Shown: piece by piece, positions 8,604 to 17,534 of the stretch | Layout: every line of letters begins with the position of its first letter | Numbering within the stretch: the first letter of the stretch is position 1 | DNA from: Cellvibrio fontiphilus_A | GTDB taxonomy: Bacteria > Pseudomonadota > Gammaproteobacteria > Pseudomonadales > Cellvibrionaceae | Reading direction: 5' to 3' | Assembly (NCBI RefSeq): GCF_042646205.1 | Contig: NZ_JBHRTF010000002.1 | Location: 744,001-808,000 of the forward strand | DNA length: 64,000 bases | Notes under the pieces: generated by a model | Databases searched by the model: none | What the model saw: the letters and a program-made list of their open reading frames with translations, nothing else | What the model was told of the DNA's origin: nothing | Position numbers and translations under genes: made by a program

Positions 8604-9454
8604 GCGCGCTGTAATTGCTCCAGCTCCTGCCAGTAAATGGTATCGCTGTGGTGCAGGAGGCGCATGACGCCTTGGTGATCCTCCACCAGCGCGGTGCAGT
8701 TTTCGATCCAGTCACCGCAGTTGGCGTAGCGCAAACCCGCCTCCTCGCGCAGCGCCGGGTAGTGGATATGGCCGCAGACCACACCGTCGTAACCGCGCCG
8801 TTTGGCTTCCGCCAGCGCTTCTTTTTCGTAGGTTGCAATAGCTGCCTTGGCGCCTTTGATATTGCTTTTAATCAACCCGGCGAGGGAAAAATAGGGCCGG
8901 CGCACCAGCTTGCGCAGGCGGTCAGACCAGCGGTTGATAAACAGCAGCAGTTCGTAACCGTGATCGCCAACTACCCGTTTTAACCAGCTGTGGTTGATGT
9001 AGGCGTCCATCGCATCGCCGTGCATGATCAGCAAACGCTTGCCATCGGCGGTCACATATTCGTGTTCGTGGGCGATTTCGATAGGGCCAAACAACTCGCC
9101 GCTGAAATGGCGCATGGGGTCGTCGTGATTGCCCGGCACATAGACGACGCGCATGCCTTTGGCCGCCAGTTCGTAGAATTTGAGCATCACCTGGTAATGC
9201 TTGGCGGGCCAGCAGAAGCGGCGTTTGAGCGACCATAAATCGACAATATCGCCCACCAGATACAGCGTGTCGCAGTGGATGCGATTGAGGAAATCCAGCA
9301 GGTAGTCGGCCTTGCAGTCGCGAAAACCCAGGTGGATATCGGAGATCCACACAGTGCGCGCATTGATCAAACTGGCGGTGGGTTTAGGTGGAATATCGGC
9401 AGTAACCGGGGGTTGTGGCAGGGCGGCAGCAAGCGGGTTGGCAGCGATGTTCAT
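8600..9454 (-). CDS. LpxH-like metallophosphoesterase (putative UDP-2,3-diacylglucosamine diphosphatase)
   Basis: A 284-residue calcineurin-type phosphoesterase. All dimetal motifs are present in order: SDIHLG (from about residue 38), GDIVDLW (about 68), GNHDD (about 105), MHGDAMD and GHIHYP. The HGD block and the length fit the LpxH relatives of pseudomonads that hydrolyse UDP-2,3-diacylglucosamine in lipid A synthesis. It is longer than canonical LpxH (about 240 residues) because of an N-terminal extension of about 33 residues, so it may be a second LpxH-type paralogue acting on another substrate. I chose the ATG (MNIAANP) rather than an earlier in-frame start, since the added residues look like non-coding translation. 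It is transcribed away from the 75-residue gene behind it, with an 83-bp gap. Confidence 0.8.
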   Translation of the reverse strand: MNIAANPLAAALPQPPVTADIPPKPTASLINARTVWISDIHLGFRDCKADYLLDFLNRIHCDTLYLVGDIVDLWSLKRRFCWPAKHYQVMLKFYELAAKGMRVVYVPGNHDDPMRHFSGELFGPIEIAHEHEYVTADGKRLLIMHGDAMDAYINHSWLKRVVGDHGYELLLFINRWSDRLRKLVRRPYFSLAGLIKSNIKGAKAAIATYEKEALAEAKRRGYDGVVCGHIHYPALREEAGLRYANCGDWIENCTALVEDHQGVMRLLHHSDTIYWQELEQLQRA

Positions 9455-9537
9455 AATGCGTTTCCTGAGCTGTTTCGCCGCATACTGCGCCGAAAAGATG
9501 ACGAAAACACAACATTTTGATGAACTTTGGGTGACAG

Positions 9538-9765
9538 CTAGCCCTGCTTGTGCAGCGCCCATGCAGGCTCATTCGCCATTATCCAGCCGAGTACAGCGCG
9601 GCGGCTTTCCAGCATCTGGGCGTAGGTTTCCAGCACTTTTTGGTTGGGAATGGGCTGCTGGCGCAGCAGCGCGATACGCGATTCCAAAAAACCTATGTCG
9701 TTTTGGAGTTTTTGCGCAACATCGCGGGAGTTGTATGCCTGATTGCCAATATTGAGGGTCGTCAT
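9538..9765 (-). CDS. small hypothetical protein, 75 residues
   Basis: I do not recognise a family. The protein (starting MTTLNIGNQAYNSRD) is predicted helical and charged, with no signal peptide, membrane segment or cysteines, and ends in ANEPAWALHKQG. It lies just upstream of the LpxH-like gene on the same strand and has a plausible coding pattern. The ATG at MTTLNIG was preferred over an upstream in-frame start 21 codons earlier because the sequence before it reads as non-coding. Function unknown. Confidence 0.6.
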   Translation of the reverse strand: MTTLNIGNQAYNSRDVAQKLQNDIGFLESRIALLRQQPIPNQKVLETYAQMLESRRAVLGWIMANEPAWALHKQG

Positions 9766-9912
9766 CGACTCGTTCCTTGCTGATTTAGCTGCCACTCCAG
9801 CCATTGGATGCGGCACAACGCATGGCATTATCGGTCAGGCAGGAATGTGAAAACAGTCGCAAATCTCCCGATTGTTTGTGCGCTTTGGCTTACAAAATAC
9901 ACAATCTGTGCA

Positions 9913-10698
9913 TCAGGCCTGCTGTTTTTTCAACAAGGTGAGGCAGAAGATGGCGGTGGTGGAGAGCACTATGGCTGGCCCGGCAGGGCTGTCCCAAAAG
10001 TAGGAGGCCGCCAAACCTGCCACTACTGCCAGCATCCCCAGCAGGCTGGCAATAATGGCCATTTGCTCCGGTGTCTTGCTCAGGCGGCGGCTGGCGGCGG
10101 CGGGAATAATCAGCAGCGCGGTAATCAACAGCACCCCGACGACTTTCATCGCAATGGCAATCACCAATGCCATCAATAACATCAGCGCCGTGCGCACCCG
10201 CACTACAGCTATGCCCTCCACCTGCGCCAGCTCTTCATGCACGGTGATGGCCAAGAGCGGCCGCCAGAGCCATATCAAGGCTGCCAGCACTACCACCGCA
10301 ATCACCCAAATGCTGATCACATCGCCCTGACTGACCGACAAAATATCGCCAAATAAATAGGCGAGCAGGTCGATGCGGCTCTCGCTGAATACACTGACAC
10401 AGACCAGCCCAAGCGCGAGGGTGGAGTGGGAGAGAATGCCCAGCAGGGTATCGGTGGCGAGGAAGCGGTTGTGTTGCAGCGCCACCAACACCAGTGCCAA
10501 CAGCAGGCAGCCAAGGGCGATGGCGAGGTTGAGGTTGATATCCAGCAGCAAACCAAAGGTCACACCCAGCAGCGCCGAGTGGGCCAGGGTGTCGCCAAAG
10601 TATGCCATGCGCCGCCAGACTGCAAAGGCACCCAAAGGGCCGGCAACCAGTGCCACCGCAATACCGGCGAGCAGGGCGAGGAGTAAAAAATCAGCCAT
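9913..10698 (-). CDS. znuB: zinc ABC transporter permease ZnuB
   Basis: A 261-residue inner-membrane permease of the ABC-3 family (ZnuB/MntB). It has about seven or eight hydrophobic segments and the family blocks AGPLGAFAVWRRMAYFGDTL near the N-terminus and GVLLITALLIIPAAASR towards the C-terminus. It would form the channel for zinc delivered by ZnuA and is powered by ZnuC. It overlaps the end of znuC by 8 bp, pointing to translational coupling. The ATG at MADFLLL was chosen because it coincides with that overlap; the longer frame upstream is antisense-like sequence within znuC. Expected to be repressed by Zur through the box near znuA. Confidence 0.95.
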   Translation of the reverse strand: MADFLLLALLAGIAVALVAGPLGAFAVWRRMAYFGDTLAHSALLGVTFGLLLDINLNLAIALGCLLLALVLVALQHNRFLATDTLLGILSHSTLALGLVCVSVFSESRIDLLAYLFGDILSVSQGDVISIWVIAVVVLAALIWLWRPLLAITVHEELAQVEGIAVVRVRTALMLLMALVIAIAMKVVGVLLITALLIIPAAASRRLSKTPEQMAIIASLLGMLAVVAGLAASYFWDSPAGPAIVLSTTAIFCLTLLKKQQA

Positions 10699-11512
10699 GG
10701 TGATGGTGTCCACAGGTATCGCCGCAAGCGCCATCGGGCCCCTTGCCCTGAATGACATTGCCGTGGGCGTCGTGTTGGTGATCGTGATGATGGGTATAAA
10801 TAGCGACCTGGGGCGCCAGCTGGGCACCGGCCTTATCGCCCCCATCACCGAAACTGTCGCCAAAGAGTGCGAGATAGGCGGGGTGGTTAGTGACCTGTTC
10901 CGGGTGCCCCTGACAGCAGACGTGCTGGTTCAGGCAAATCACCGTATCGGTGGTTGCCATTACCAAATGCAAGTCGTGCGACACCAATAAAACCCCGCAG
11001 TGGCGCTGGTTGCGAATATCGTTGATCAGGGCGTAAAGCGCCGCCTGGCCGCCCACATCCACACCCTGCACCGGTTCATCCAGTACCAGCAATTGCGGGT
11101 CGCGCAAGAGTGCACGGGCGAGCAGTACCCGCTGGGTTTCACCGCCAGAAAGCGATTGGATTGGCATATCGATCAGCTTATAAATGCCCGTCAGCCCCAG
11201 TATCTCGCCCAGATCCACCCGCGCTTTACCGCCCAGCGCGAGAAATCGGGCAACGGTCAGCGGCAGGCTGGCGTCCAGATGCAATTTTTGCGGCATGTAG
11301 CCGATGCGCAAATCCGGTGCGGTTTCAATTTGCCCCTGATCCACCTTGATTAGCCCGAGCACGGCGCGCACCAGCGTCGTTTTGCCCGCACCGTTGGGGC
11401 CGATCAGGGTAACAATCTTGCCGGCGGCAATATCCAGGTCAGCGTTTTGCAGGATGTGTCGCCCGTTGCGCACCACACCCAGCCCGCGCGCCTTAATCAG
11501 GTAATCAGTCAT
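10691..11512 (-). CDS. znuC: zinc ABC transporter ATPase ZnuC
   Basis: A 273-residue ABC ATPase that drives zinc import with ZnuB and ZnuA. It has Walker A GPNGAGKTT (about residues 38-46), signature LSGGETQRV, Walker B LLVLDEPVQGVD and the switch histidine in LLVSHDLH. The C-terminus carries a histidine-rich tail (HHHDHQHDAHG, ending CGHHHHG), common in ZnuC proteins and likely to bind metal. It overlaps zur by 8 bp upstream and znuB by 8 bp downstream, so zur, znuC and znuB form one operon. The start at MTDYLIK sits in the zur overlap and has the normal N-terminus of the family. Confidence 0.96.
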   Translation of the reverse strand: MTDYLIKARGLGVVRNGRHILQNADLDIAAGKIVTLIGPNGAGKTTLVRAVLGLIKVDQGQIETAPDLRIGYMPQKLHLDASLPLTVARFLALGGKARVDLGEILGLTGIYKLIDMPIQSLSGGETQRVLLARALLRDPQLLVLDEPVQGVDVGGQAALYALINDIRNQRHCGVLLVSHDLHLVMATTDTVICLNQHVCCQGHPEQVTNHPAYLALFGDSFGDGGDKAGAQLAPQVAIYTHHHDHQHDAHGNVIQGKGPDGACGDTCGHHHHG

Positions 11513-12011
11513 GGTGGCCTGGCTCCGCGGCGTGACTAACGCAATTGGCGCAGAGTCCGGAGACTTCCAGCGCCTGCGCTTCCACGGTAAAACCGGCATC
11601 CCGGGCGACCGCCAGAATTTGCTCACCCAGCTGTGGTTGATCCAACTCCACGGCGATGCCGCAGTGACGGCAAATCAGGAAATGACTCTGGTGTTTGGTG
11701 CCCGGTGATGGGCAGCCAATAAAGGCATTGAGCACATTAATCCGGTGGATCAAACCCTGCTCCAGCAGGAAATCCAGCGCGCGATACACGGTTGGCGGTG
11801 CGACGCGGCGGGTGTTGGCTTTGGCCAGCATCTCCATCAGGGTGTAGGCGCCCAGGGGTTTATGGTTTTGCCAAATCAGCTCCAGCACCTGCAAGCGCAA
11901 ATCAGTCAGGCGCACGCCGCGGCTCAGGCAGAGCTGGCGCGCCGACTCCAGGGCATCACTAATGCAGTGACCGTGGTCGTGGTGACTACAGGCGAGAGGT
12001 GTATGTTCCAT
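11505..12011 (-). CDS. zur: Zur, zinc-responsive Fur-family repressor
   Basis: A 168-residue Fur-family regulator. The N-terminal winged-helix block (GVRLTDLRLQVLELIWQNHK, then PPTVYRALDFLLEQGLIHR) binds DNA. The C-terminal part has the structural zinc cysteine pairs (CRHC and CANC). Extra histidine/cysteine clusters occur at the N-terminus (CSHHDHGHC) and C-terminus. It is the first gene of zur-znuC-znuB, which identifies it as Zur rather than Fur. With zinc bound it should repress itself and znuA through the operator in the divergent gap. Confidence 0.95.
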   Translation of the reverse strand: MEHTPLACSHHDHGHCISDALESARQLCLSRGVRLTDLRLQVLELIWQNHKPLGAYTLMEMLAKANTRRVAPPTVYRALDFLLEQGLIHRINVLNAFIGCPSPGTKHQSHFLICRHCGIAVELDQPQLGEQILAVARDAGFTVEAQALEVSGLCANCVSHAAEPGHHD

Positions 12012-12091
12012 AGGCTATTCACCGGGGCAGGGCGAGAGGTCAATTAGGTCGTGCCCCGGAAGGTTGCTGGGCAAGCGACGGATCTGTGGGC

Positions 12092-12110
12092 TATGTTACT
12101 ATATAACCTT
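12092..12110. promoter_or_regulatory. Zur box between zur and znuA
   Basis: The near-palindrome TATGTTACTATATAACCTT matches the gammaproteobacterial Zur consensus (AATGTTATANTATAACATT) at 15 of 18 defined positions. It lies 81 bp from the zur start and about 58 bp from the znuA start, so one site could control both divergent transcripts. Confidence 0.82.
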
Positions 12111-12168
12111 TGCGCGGACATGGGTTTTGCCGCCGCGCTCCATCATCCTGTGTTACGGATTTGCAATC

Positions 12169-13125
12169 ATGGGTTCTCCCCGTTTGGATTTAATACTTCG
12201 CCCGGCGTATCGCTTTGGTGTACTGCTCTTGGTGTTGTCGATCTTGAGTCTCTGTATCACGGCAAAACATGCCGTTGCCAAGCCGCAGGTGTTGGCCAGT
12301 ATCAAACCCCTGGCGCTCATTGCCCGCGAAGTCGCGGGGGATTTGGCGCAGGTGGATACGCTGCTCCCCGTTACTGCGTCAGCGCACGATTACCCGCTCA
12401 AAATGTCCGATCATCGCCGCCTGCAGGATGCCGATCTGGTGCTCTGGGTGGGTGCGGAGTTGGAGAGCTTTCTGGCGCGACCACTGGCCAAGCTACCGGC
12501 ACACAAGGTGATGACCAGCTACCAGTTGGAGGCCCTGTTCTGGCCTGAGATGAGTGAACACGATCACCAACATACCAGCCAGGACCAGCATCAGCATGCC
12601 GGGCGCGACCCCCATATCTGGCTGGACCCGCGCAATGCGGCCGTTATCGCCCGCGAGTTAGCGCTTCGTCTGGGTGCGTTGGAGCCGGCAGCGGCAGCGC
12701 AATTTACGCACAACGCCGAGCGCTTTAGCGCTTCATTATTGGCCTTGGATGCCCGGCTGGCCGGGCAGTTGGCACCGGTGAAAGAATTGGGTTTTGCGGT
12801 TTATCACGAGGGTTACAGCCACTTTGTCAGCCACTACGGGCTGCATCAATTGGCTTATTTTACCTTGGTGCCTGAGCGCCGGCCGGGAGCCAAACATCTA
12901 CAGGAGCTGCGCTCGGTATTGGCGCGGGAGGGAGTTTGCCTCTTCCTTGAGCCTTACCATAACACCCAATCGCTGGAAGATATGGCGCGTAAAATGAATT
13001 TAAGGCTGGGGTGGCTCGATGCCATAGGCACCGAGGCGATTTCCAGTTATCAGTTGCTGATGGAAAATCTGGGGCAGAGTTTTTTAACCTGTCTTGCGGA
13101 TACTGCCGCGCGCACCGGTCGCTGA
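12169..13125 (+). CDS. znuA: zinc ABC transporter substrate-binding protein ZnuA
   Basis: A 318-residue periplasmic zinc-binding protein of the cluster A-I family. The N-terminal hydrophobic segment ends near AKHAVA (signal peptide). Metal-site blocks are ASAHDYPLKMSD (His), the histidine-rich loop EHDHQHTSQDQHQHAGRDPH, VYHEGYSHF (His) and the late acidic block GWLDAIG. It hands zinc to ZnuB/ZnuC encoded divergently. I chose the ATG preceding GSPRLDL, downstream of the Zur box; the earlier frame would run through that operator. It overlaps the convergent small gene by 42 bp. Confidence 0.94.
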   Translation: MGSPRLDLILRPAYRFGVLLLVLSILSLCITAKHAVAKPQVLASIKPLALIAREVAGDLAQVDTLLPVTASAHDYPLKMSDHRRLQDADLVLWVGAELESFLARPLAKLPAHKVMTSYQLEALFWPEMSEHDHQHTSQDQHQHAGRDPHIWLDPRNAAVIARELALRLGALEPAAAAQFTHNAERFSASLLALDARLAGQLAPVKELGFAVYHEGYSHFVSHYGLHQLAYFTLVPERRPGAKHLQELRSVLAREGVCLFLEPYHNTQSLEDMARKMNLRLGWLDAIGTEAISSYQLLMENLGQSFLTCLADTAARTGR

Positions 13126-13398
13126 GTTGCCCAGGCTGGTCACTGTGCCGTGGAAAGGTTTGCGCAATTTCACGTTGCGCGCTTCCAGCATATCCAGTTG
13201 GCGCTTGTTTAATTCCAGTACAAACGCGTCGTAGTATTCGCGTACTTCGGCATCGCGAGAGGCGCCGCCATTACGCAATAACTCCAGCATGCCCTCCTGG
13301 GTTGCCATGCGGTGGCGCACGCCGGTTTTGTGATACAGGCAGCTGGCGAGTTGCTGCATACGAAAGATCGCCGTTTGGGAAAAAATGAGCGTATCCAT
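13084..13398 (-). CDS. small conserved-looking hypothetical protein, 104 residues
   Basis: No family recognised. The protein starts MDTLIFSQTAIFRMQQLASC, is mixed helical, and has a basic C-terminus (KLRKPFHGTVTSLGNSATGA). There is no signal peptide or membrane segment. An AGGA ribosome-binding site lies before the ATG. Its 3' end overlaps the convergent znuA gene by 42 bp, so antisense interference between the two messages is possible. Coding is plausible but not certain. Confidence 0.55.
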   Translation of the reverse strand: MDTLIFSQTAIFRMQQLASCLYHKTGVRHRMATQEGMLELLRNGGASRDAEVREYYDAFVLELNKRQLDMLEARNVKLRKPFHGTVTSLGNSATGARGSIRKTG

Positions 13399-13579
13399 AA
13401 AACAGTCCTGTGCATAAAAAAGGTTAATAGCTGGTCGGAATAACCATCACCGGATCTTTTGCTGTGACTGATACCTCTGCACGCAAGGGCTCTACAACGC
13501 CCGTATCTATTGCAGTCTAGGCGAGTGGTCGGGGATAACCGGTTTTTGCCCTGCCAAATTGCAAAACTGTGACTGCCTA

Positions 13580-13625
13580 CAAAAAAAGAGCCCCGCAGTG
13601 ACCGGAAAGGGTCAAATGCAGGGCC
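13580..13625 (-). terminator. rho-independent terminator of the small exported-protein gene
   Basis: Read on the minus strand, GCCCTGCA and TGCGGGGC form an outer stem (one G-T pair) and TGACC/GGTCA an inner stem, followed by TCTTTTTTTG. It lies about 120 bp past the stop of the 85-residue gene. Apart from this hairpin I see nothing in the 344-bp stretch from 13399 to 13742. Confidence 0.7.
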
Positions 13626-13742
13626 AATACACGAGGAGAAAATAAGGGGTAGTCAGTACGACAGCTTGTTTCAAGCTCACCGGCAAGGTGACTAACCGAG
13701 CCGGCTACAATTTGCACTTACAGCGTCAATCAAGGTCAACAA

Positions 13743-14000
13743 TCAAAGTTCAAAACGTTTGGCCAGTTTGGCTTCCAGCTGCTCTTCCAGTTTGGCGTGA
13801 GCCTTGTCGTTCAGAGCATCTTCCTTAGCGGTCAATTCTTCAGCGATACGCGCTTCAGCGTCTTCCTGGGTTTCAACCCAAGTCGCCTTTACACCTAAAT
13901 CGGCAGCGGCCAGGGTCAATTCTTGATTCTTGGTGTCATCGGCATAGGCGCCGGTGGCAGTCAGTAACAGTGTTGCAAATACGAGTGCGGTCTTTTTCAT
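13743..14000 (-). CDS. small exported protein of unknown function, 85 residues
   Basis: The N-terminus MKKTALVFATLLLTATGAYA is a clear Sec signal peptide cleaved before DDTKNQ. The mature part, about 65 residues, is acidic and probably one or two amphipathic helices (QEDAEARIAEELTAKEDAL, KLEEQLEAKLAKRF), suggesting a small periplasmic coiled-coil protein. No cysteines and no known domain. A strong GGAGGA ribosome-binding site fixes the ATG. The gene stands alone with its own terminator and an upstream region rich in GGTAAC motifs. Confidence 0.72.
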   Translation of the reverse strand: MKKTALVFATLLLTATGAYADDTKNQELTLAAADLGVKATWVETQEDAEARIAEELTAKEDALNDKAHAKLEEQLEAKLAKRFEL

Positions 14001-14083
14001 CGTGGGTTCCTCCGATGGATCATTCAATTCCAGTTGCCTTGTGAGCAACCTTGTTGTCTTGGGTAAAGTTTAGGTACAGCGTC

Positions 14084-14136
14084 CCGGTAACAATTACCGG
14101 TTAAGTTTTTGTTACCAGATGTTACTCATGGTAACA
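14084..14136. promoter_or_regulatory. GGTAAC/GTTACC inverted-repeat cluster upstream of the small exported-protein gene
   Basis: Two inverted repeats lie side by side: CCGGTAA-CAA-TTACCGG, and TGTTACC with GGTAACA across 13 bp. A further GTTAC half-site lies between the arms of the second, and two more GGTAAC copies occur at 14254 and 14273. They sit between the divergent small gene and polA, so they could be operator half-sites. The regulator is unknown. Nothing else is recognisable in the 14001-14402 gap. Confidence 0.4.
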
Positions 14137-14402
14137 GATAAAATTTAAATGGCTAGCCTGCGGTTAAATCTTTTTGTTATTTAAAATTAAAAAATGTGAA
14201 TAAATACCGTTGGTTAGCGATAAATGCTAGAAATTGGCGGAAGCTTGTCGTCTGGTAACACATTTTGTAATGGGTAACACTTTTGGGTGGGCCGTCTTTA
14301 TTGGTGTGTTACTGGGGTGGGGCGCACCTCCGGCGCTGGCTCGATCAGGCCGGGTTTGGTGTATCCTGCGGCCTGTTTTGTCCTTGAACGCAGATACCTT
14401 AT

Positions 14403-17189
14403 ATGACCACTACCCTTCAAACCCAGCCGCCCCTGGTACTTGTCGATGGCTCTTCCTACTTATACCGCGCCTACCATGCCCTGCCGCCGCTCACCAACTC
14501 CAAAGGCCAGCCCACCGGCGCGGTAAAAGGTGTGGTGAATATGATGCGCCGCTTGGTGAAGGACTATCCGCACAGTCCCATCGCGGTGGTATTTGATGCC
14601 AAGGGCAAAACCTTTCGCGATGAGATGTTCGCTGAATACAAAGCCAATCGCCCGCCCATGCCTGAGGATTTGCGCCCGCAGGTGCAGCCCATTCACGACA
14701 TAGTGCGCGCCATGGGGTTGCCGCTATTGGTGATAGAAGGTGTCGAGGCCGACGATGTGATTGGCACCCTCGCGCGCCAAGCTACGGAGCAAAAACGCGA
14801 TGTGATTATCTCCACCGGCGATAAAGACATGGCGCAGCTGGTCAACGAGCACGTCACATTGGTGAACACCATGACCGAAACGGTGTTGGATATTCCCGGT
14901 GTGCATGCCAAATACGGTTTTGGCCCCGAGTTGATGATTGATTACCTGGCGCTGATGGGCGACAAGGTAGACAACATTCCCGGTGTGCCCGGTGTCGGTG
15001 AAAAAACCGCGCAGGGTTTAATTCAGGGAATCGGCAGTTTGGATGCGATTTATGCCGATTTGGAAAAAGTGCGCAGCCTGTCGTTTCGCGGCGCCAAAAC
15101 CATGCCGGAAAAATTACTGGAGCATCGCGATATGGCGTATCTGTCCTATCGCCTCGCCACGATTAAAGTGGATGTGGAATTGCCACTGACACCAGAGGCG
15201 ATTCAATTGTCGCCGCCTGACAATCAGCGCTTGCGTGAATTATTTGAAGACCTGGAATTTAAAAGCTGGGTAAAAGAAGTGGGTGATGGAGCCAGTACAC
15301 CAGCCACTGCAGCGCCACAAACACATTCGCCCGCTGCATCACCAGAACAAACCGAATCGGTTGTCGCGGCGGCGCCCAGTCAGGTTCGCTACGACATTAT
15401 TCTCGATAAGAAATTGTTCGCCGACTGGTTGCAACGGTTACAAAACGCCAGCGCATTTTCATTTGATACGGAAACCACCGCGCTGGAAATTATGGATGCC
15501 AAAATTGTCGGCGTAAATTTTGCGATTGAAGCCGGTGTTGCTGCCTATGTACCTTGCGCTCACGATTACATGGGCGCGCCGGAACAATTGCCTTTGGATT
15601 GGGTGCTGGAACAATTAAAGCCTATTTTGGAAGATGCCAACAAAATAAAAATTGGCCAGAATTTAAAATATGATCGCAGTGTGTTGCTCAATTACGGCAT
15701 TGAATTGCGCGGCATTTATTTCGATACCATGCTCGAATCCTACGTGTGGAATTCCATTGGCAGTCGCCACAATATGGATGACCTTGCACAGAATTATCTG
15801 GATTACAAAACCGTCACCTTTGAAGAATTAGCCGGTAAGGGCGTTAAGCAACTCAGTTTTAATCAATTAAAAATTGAAGATGCCGGCCACTACGCCGCGG
15901 AAGATGCCGATATCACTTTGCGCTTGCACCAATTTTTCTGGCCGCAGTTAGAAAAAATTGAATCGCTAAAAAGTGTATTTGAAAATATTGAAATGCCCTT
16001 GGTGCCAGTGCTATCGCGTATTGAACGTAACGGTGCCTTGGTAGATGCCAATTTGCTCGGCAAACACAGCATTGAATTGGGCGAGCGCTTAACCCAACTG
16101 GAGCGCAAAGCCTATGAGATTGCCGGGCAGGAATTTAATTTAAGTTCGCCCAAACAATTGGGCGCTATTTTATTTGAACAACAAAAATTACCGGTCATAA
16201 AAAAAACACCGACAGGTACGCCCTCCACCGCTGAAGAAGTGTTGCAAGAATTAGCGCTGGATTACCCTTTGCCAAAAGTACTGATGGAATATCGCGGTTT
16301 GGCAAAATTAAAATCGACCTACACCGATAAATTGCCGCAAGTAATTAACCCGCGCACTGGCCGAATTCACACCAGTTATCATCAGGCCGTGGCGGCAACC
16401 GGGCGCCTATCATCGCAAGATCCTAACCTGCAAAATATTCCGATTAAAACCGAAGAAGGGCGACGCATTCGTCAGGCGTTTATTGCACCGGAAGGTTATC
16501 AATTAGTGGCAGCCGACTATTCGCAAATTGAATTGCGCATCATGGCGCATTTGTCGGACGACGCCGGTTTGCTCAGTGCCTTTGAAAAAGGCTTGGACGT
16601 ACACCGCGCCACGGCGGCGGAAGTATTTGGTTGCAGCTTGGAATCCGTCACACCGGAAATGCGCCGCAGCGCCAAGGCAATTAACTTTGGTTTGATCTAC
16701 GGCATGTCGGCCTTTGGTCTGGCCAAACAGTTGCATCTGGGGCGCAACGAAGCGCAGCAATATATTGACCGCTATTTTGAGCGCTACCCCGGTGTGCAGC
16801 GTTACATGAATAATATTCGCGCTTTGGCCCATGAGCAGGGTTATGTGGAGACGCTGTTTGGTCGCCGCCTGTATCTGCCCGAGATTAACGCCAAAAATAA
16901 AAACCTGCAGATGGGTGCCGAGCGCACCGCAATTAACGCCCCTATGCAGGGCACAGCGGCCGATATCATCAAAACCGCCATGATCAAGGTGCAGGCTTGG
17001 CTGGATGAATCGGGGTTGGATGCCAAAATCATCATGCAGGTACACGATGAATTGGTGCTGGAAGTCGCTGAAGCCCAGTTGGAGCCAGTGCGCGAAGGGT
17101 TGATCGCGCGCATGTCAGCGGCGGCCAGCTTGAAGGTGCCGCTGTTGGTGGAGGCTGGTGTGGGTAAAAATTGGGATGAGGCGCACTAG
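14403..17189 (+). CDS. polA: DNA polymerase I
   Basis: A 928-residue, full-length repair and lagging-strand polymerase. Residues 1 to about 290 are the 5'-3' exonuclease (LVDGSSYLYRAYHALPP, then GVEADDVIGTLA and GVPGVGEKTA). A linker rich in Ala/Thr/Pro follows. The 3'-5' proofreading domain keeps its catalytic motif (FSFDTETTAL, about residue 350). The polymerase domain has motif A (VAADYSQIELRIMAHLS), the O helix (RRSAKAINFGLIYGMSAFGL) and motif C (IMQVHDELVLEV). All three activities look intact. The gene is followed by a terminator and then a small-RNA candidate, the gene order seen in enterics and pseudomonads. Confidence 0.98.
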   Translation: MTTTLQTQPPLVLVDGSSYLYRAYHALPPLTNSKGQPTGAVKGVVNMMRRLVKDYPHSPIAVVFDAKGKTFRDEMFAEYKANRPPMPEDLRPQVQPIHDIVRAMGLPLLVIEGVEADDVIGTLARQATEQKRDVIISTGDKDMAQLVNEHVTLVNTMTETVLDIPGVHAKYGFGPELMIDYLALMGDKVDNIPGVPGVGEKTAQGLIQGIGSLDAIYADLEKVRSLSFRGAKTMPEKLLEHRDMAYLSYRLATIKVDVELPLTPEAIQLSPPDNQRLRELFEDLEFKSWVKEVGDGASTPATAAPQTHSPAASPEQTESVVAAAPSQVRYDIILDKKLFADWLQRLQNASAFSFDTETTALEIMDAKIVGVNFAIEAGVAAYVPCAHDYMGAPEQLPLDWVLEQLKPILEDANKIKIGQNLKYDRSVLLNYGIELRGIYFDTMLESYVWNSIGSRHNMDDLAQNYLDYKTVTFEELAGKGVKQLSFNQLKIEDAGHYAAEDADITLRLHQFFWPQLEKIESLKSVFENIEMPLVPVLSRIERNGALVDANLLGKHSIELGERLTQLERKAYEIAGQEFNLSSPKQLGAILFEQQKLPVIKKTPTGTPSTAEEVLQELALDYPLPKVLMEYRGLAKLKSTYTDKLPQVINPRTGRIHTSYHQAVAATGRLSSQDPNLQNIPIKTEEGRRIRQAFIAPEGYQLVAADYSQIELRIMAHLSDDAGLLSAFEKGLDVHRATAAEVFGCSLESVTPEMRRSAKAINFGLIYGMSAFGLAKQLHLGRNEAQQYIDRYFERYPGVQRYMNNIRALAHEQGYVETLFGRRLYLPEINAKNKNLQMGAERTAINAPMQGTAADIIKTAMIKVQAWLDESGLDAKIIMQVHDELVLEVAEAQLEPVREGLIARMSAAASLKVPLLVEAGVGKNWDEAH

Positions 17190-17379
17190 TTCATCAAGCT
17201 AAGCGCTTGATTTCATTGGCGTTGCTGAAATAACAAAAAAATGTGAAAGTTTTTTTGAAAAAAGTTTGAACTTATTTGAGTGGGGCTTGGTCTGAGTTAT
17301 GTGTGTTTTACGATCATGAGCTAACTCCTCCCCTAATGGCGTTTAAGCCAGCTGAGCATGAAGTGTTTTGAGCTAAGCA

Positions 17380-17408
17380 AACCCCGATTTTATCGGGGTT
17401 TTTTTTGC
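17380..17408 (+). terminator. rho-independent terminator after polA
   Basis: A perfect 9-bp stem AACCCCGAT/ATCGGGGTT with a TTT loop is followed by a run of T. It ends the polA transcript and separates it from the small-RNA candidate downstream. Confidence 0.88.
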
Positions 17409-17500
17409 CTGTTATTTACCCGATTGGGCGCGAAAACAGTGATACAAGTCACTCAATTGTGCAAACAATGTGGCAGTCGGGGGTTTTTTGAAATTTCACT

Positions 17501-17528
17501 GAACTTTATCGGCGGGCTTTGTGTCAGA
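17501..17528 (+). promoter_or_regulatory. sigma-E/AlgU-type promoter of the small-RNA candidate
   Basis: GAACTT, then 17 bases, then TCAGA. This fits the envelope-stress sigma factor consensus (GAACTT-N16/17-TCNNA). The expected start falls around 17535, giving a transcript of about 135 nt to the terminator at 17669. Confidence 0.68.
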
Positions 17529-17534
17529 TAAGTC

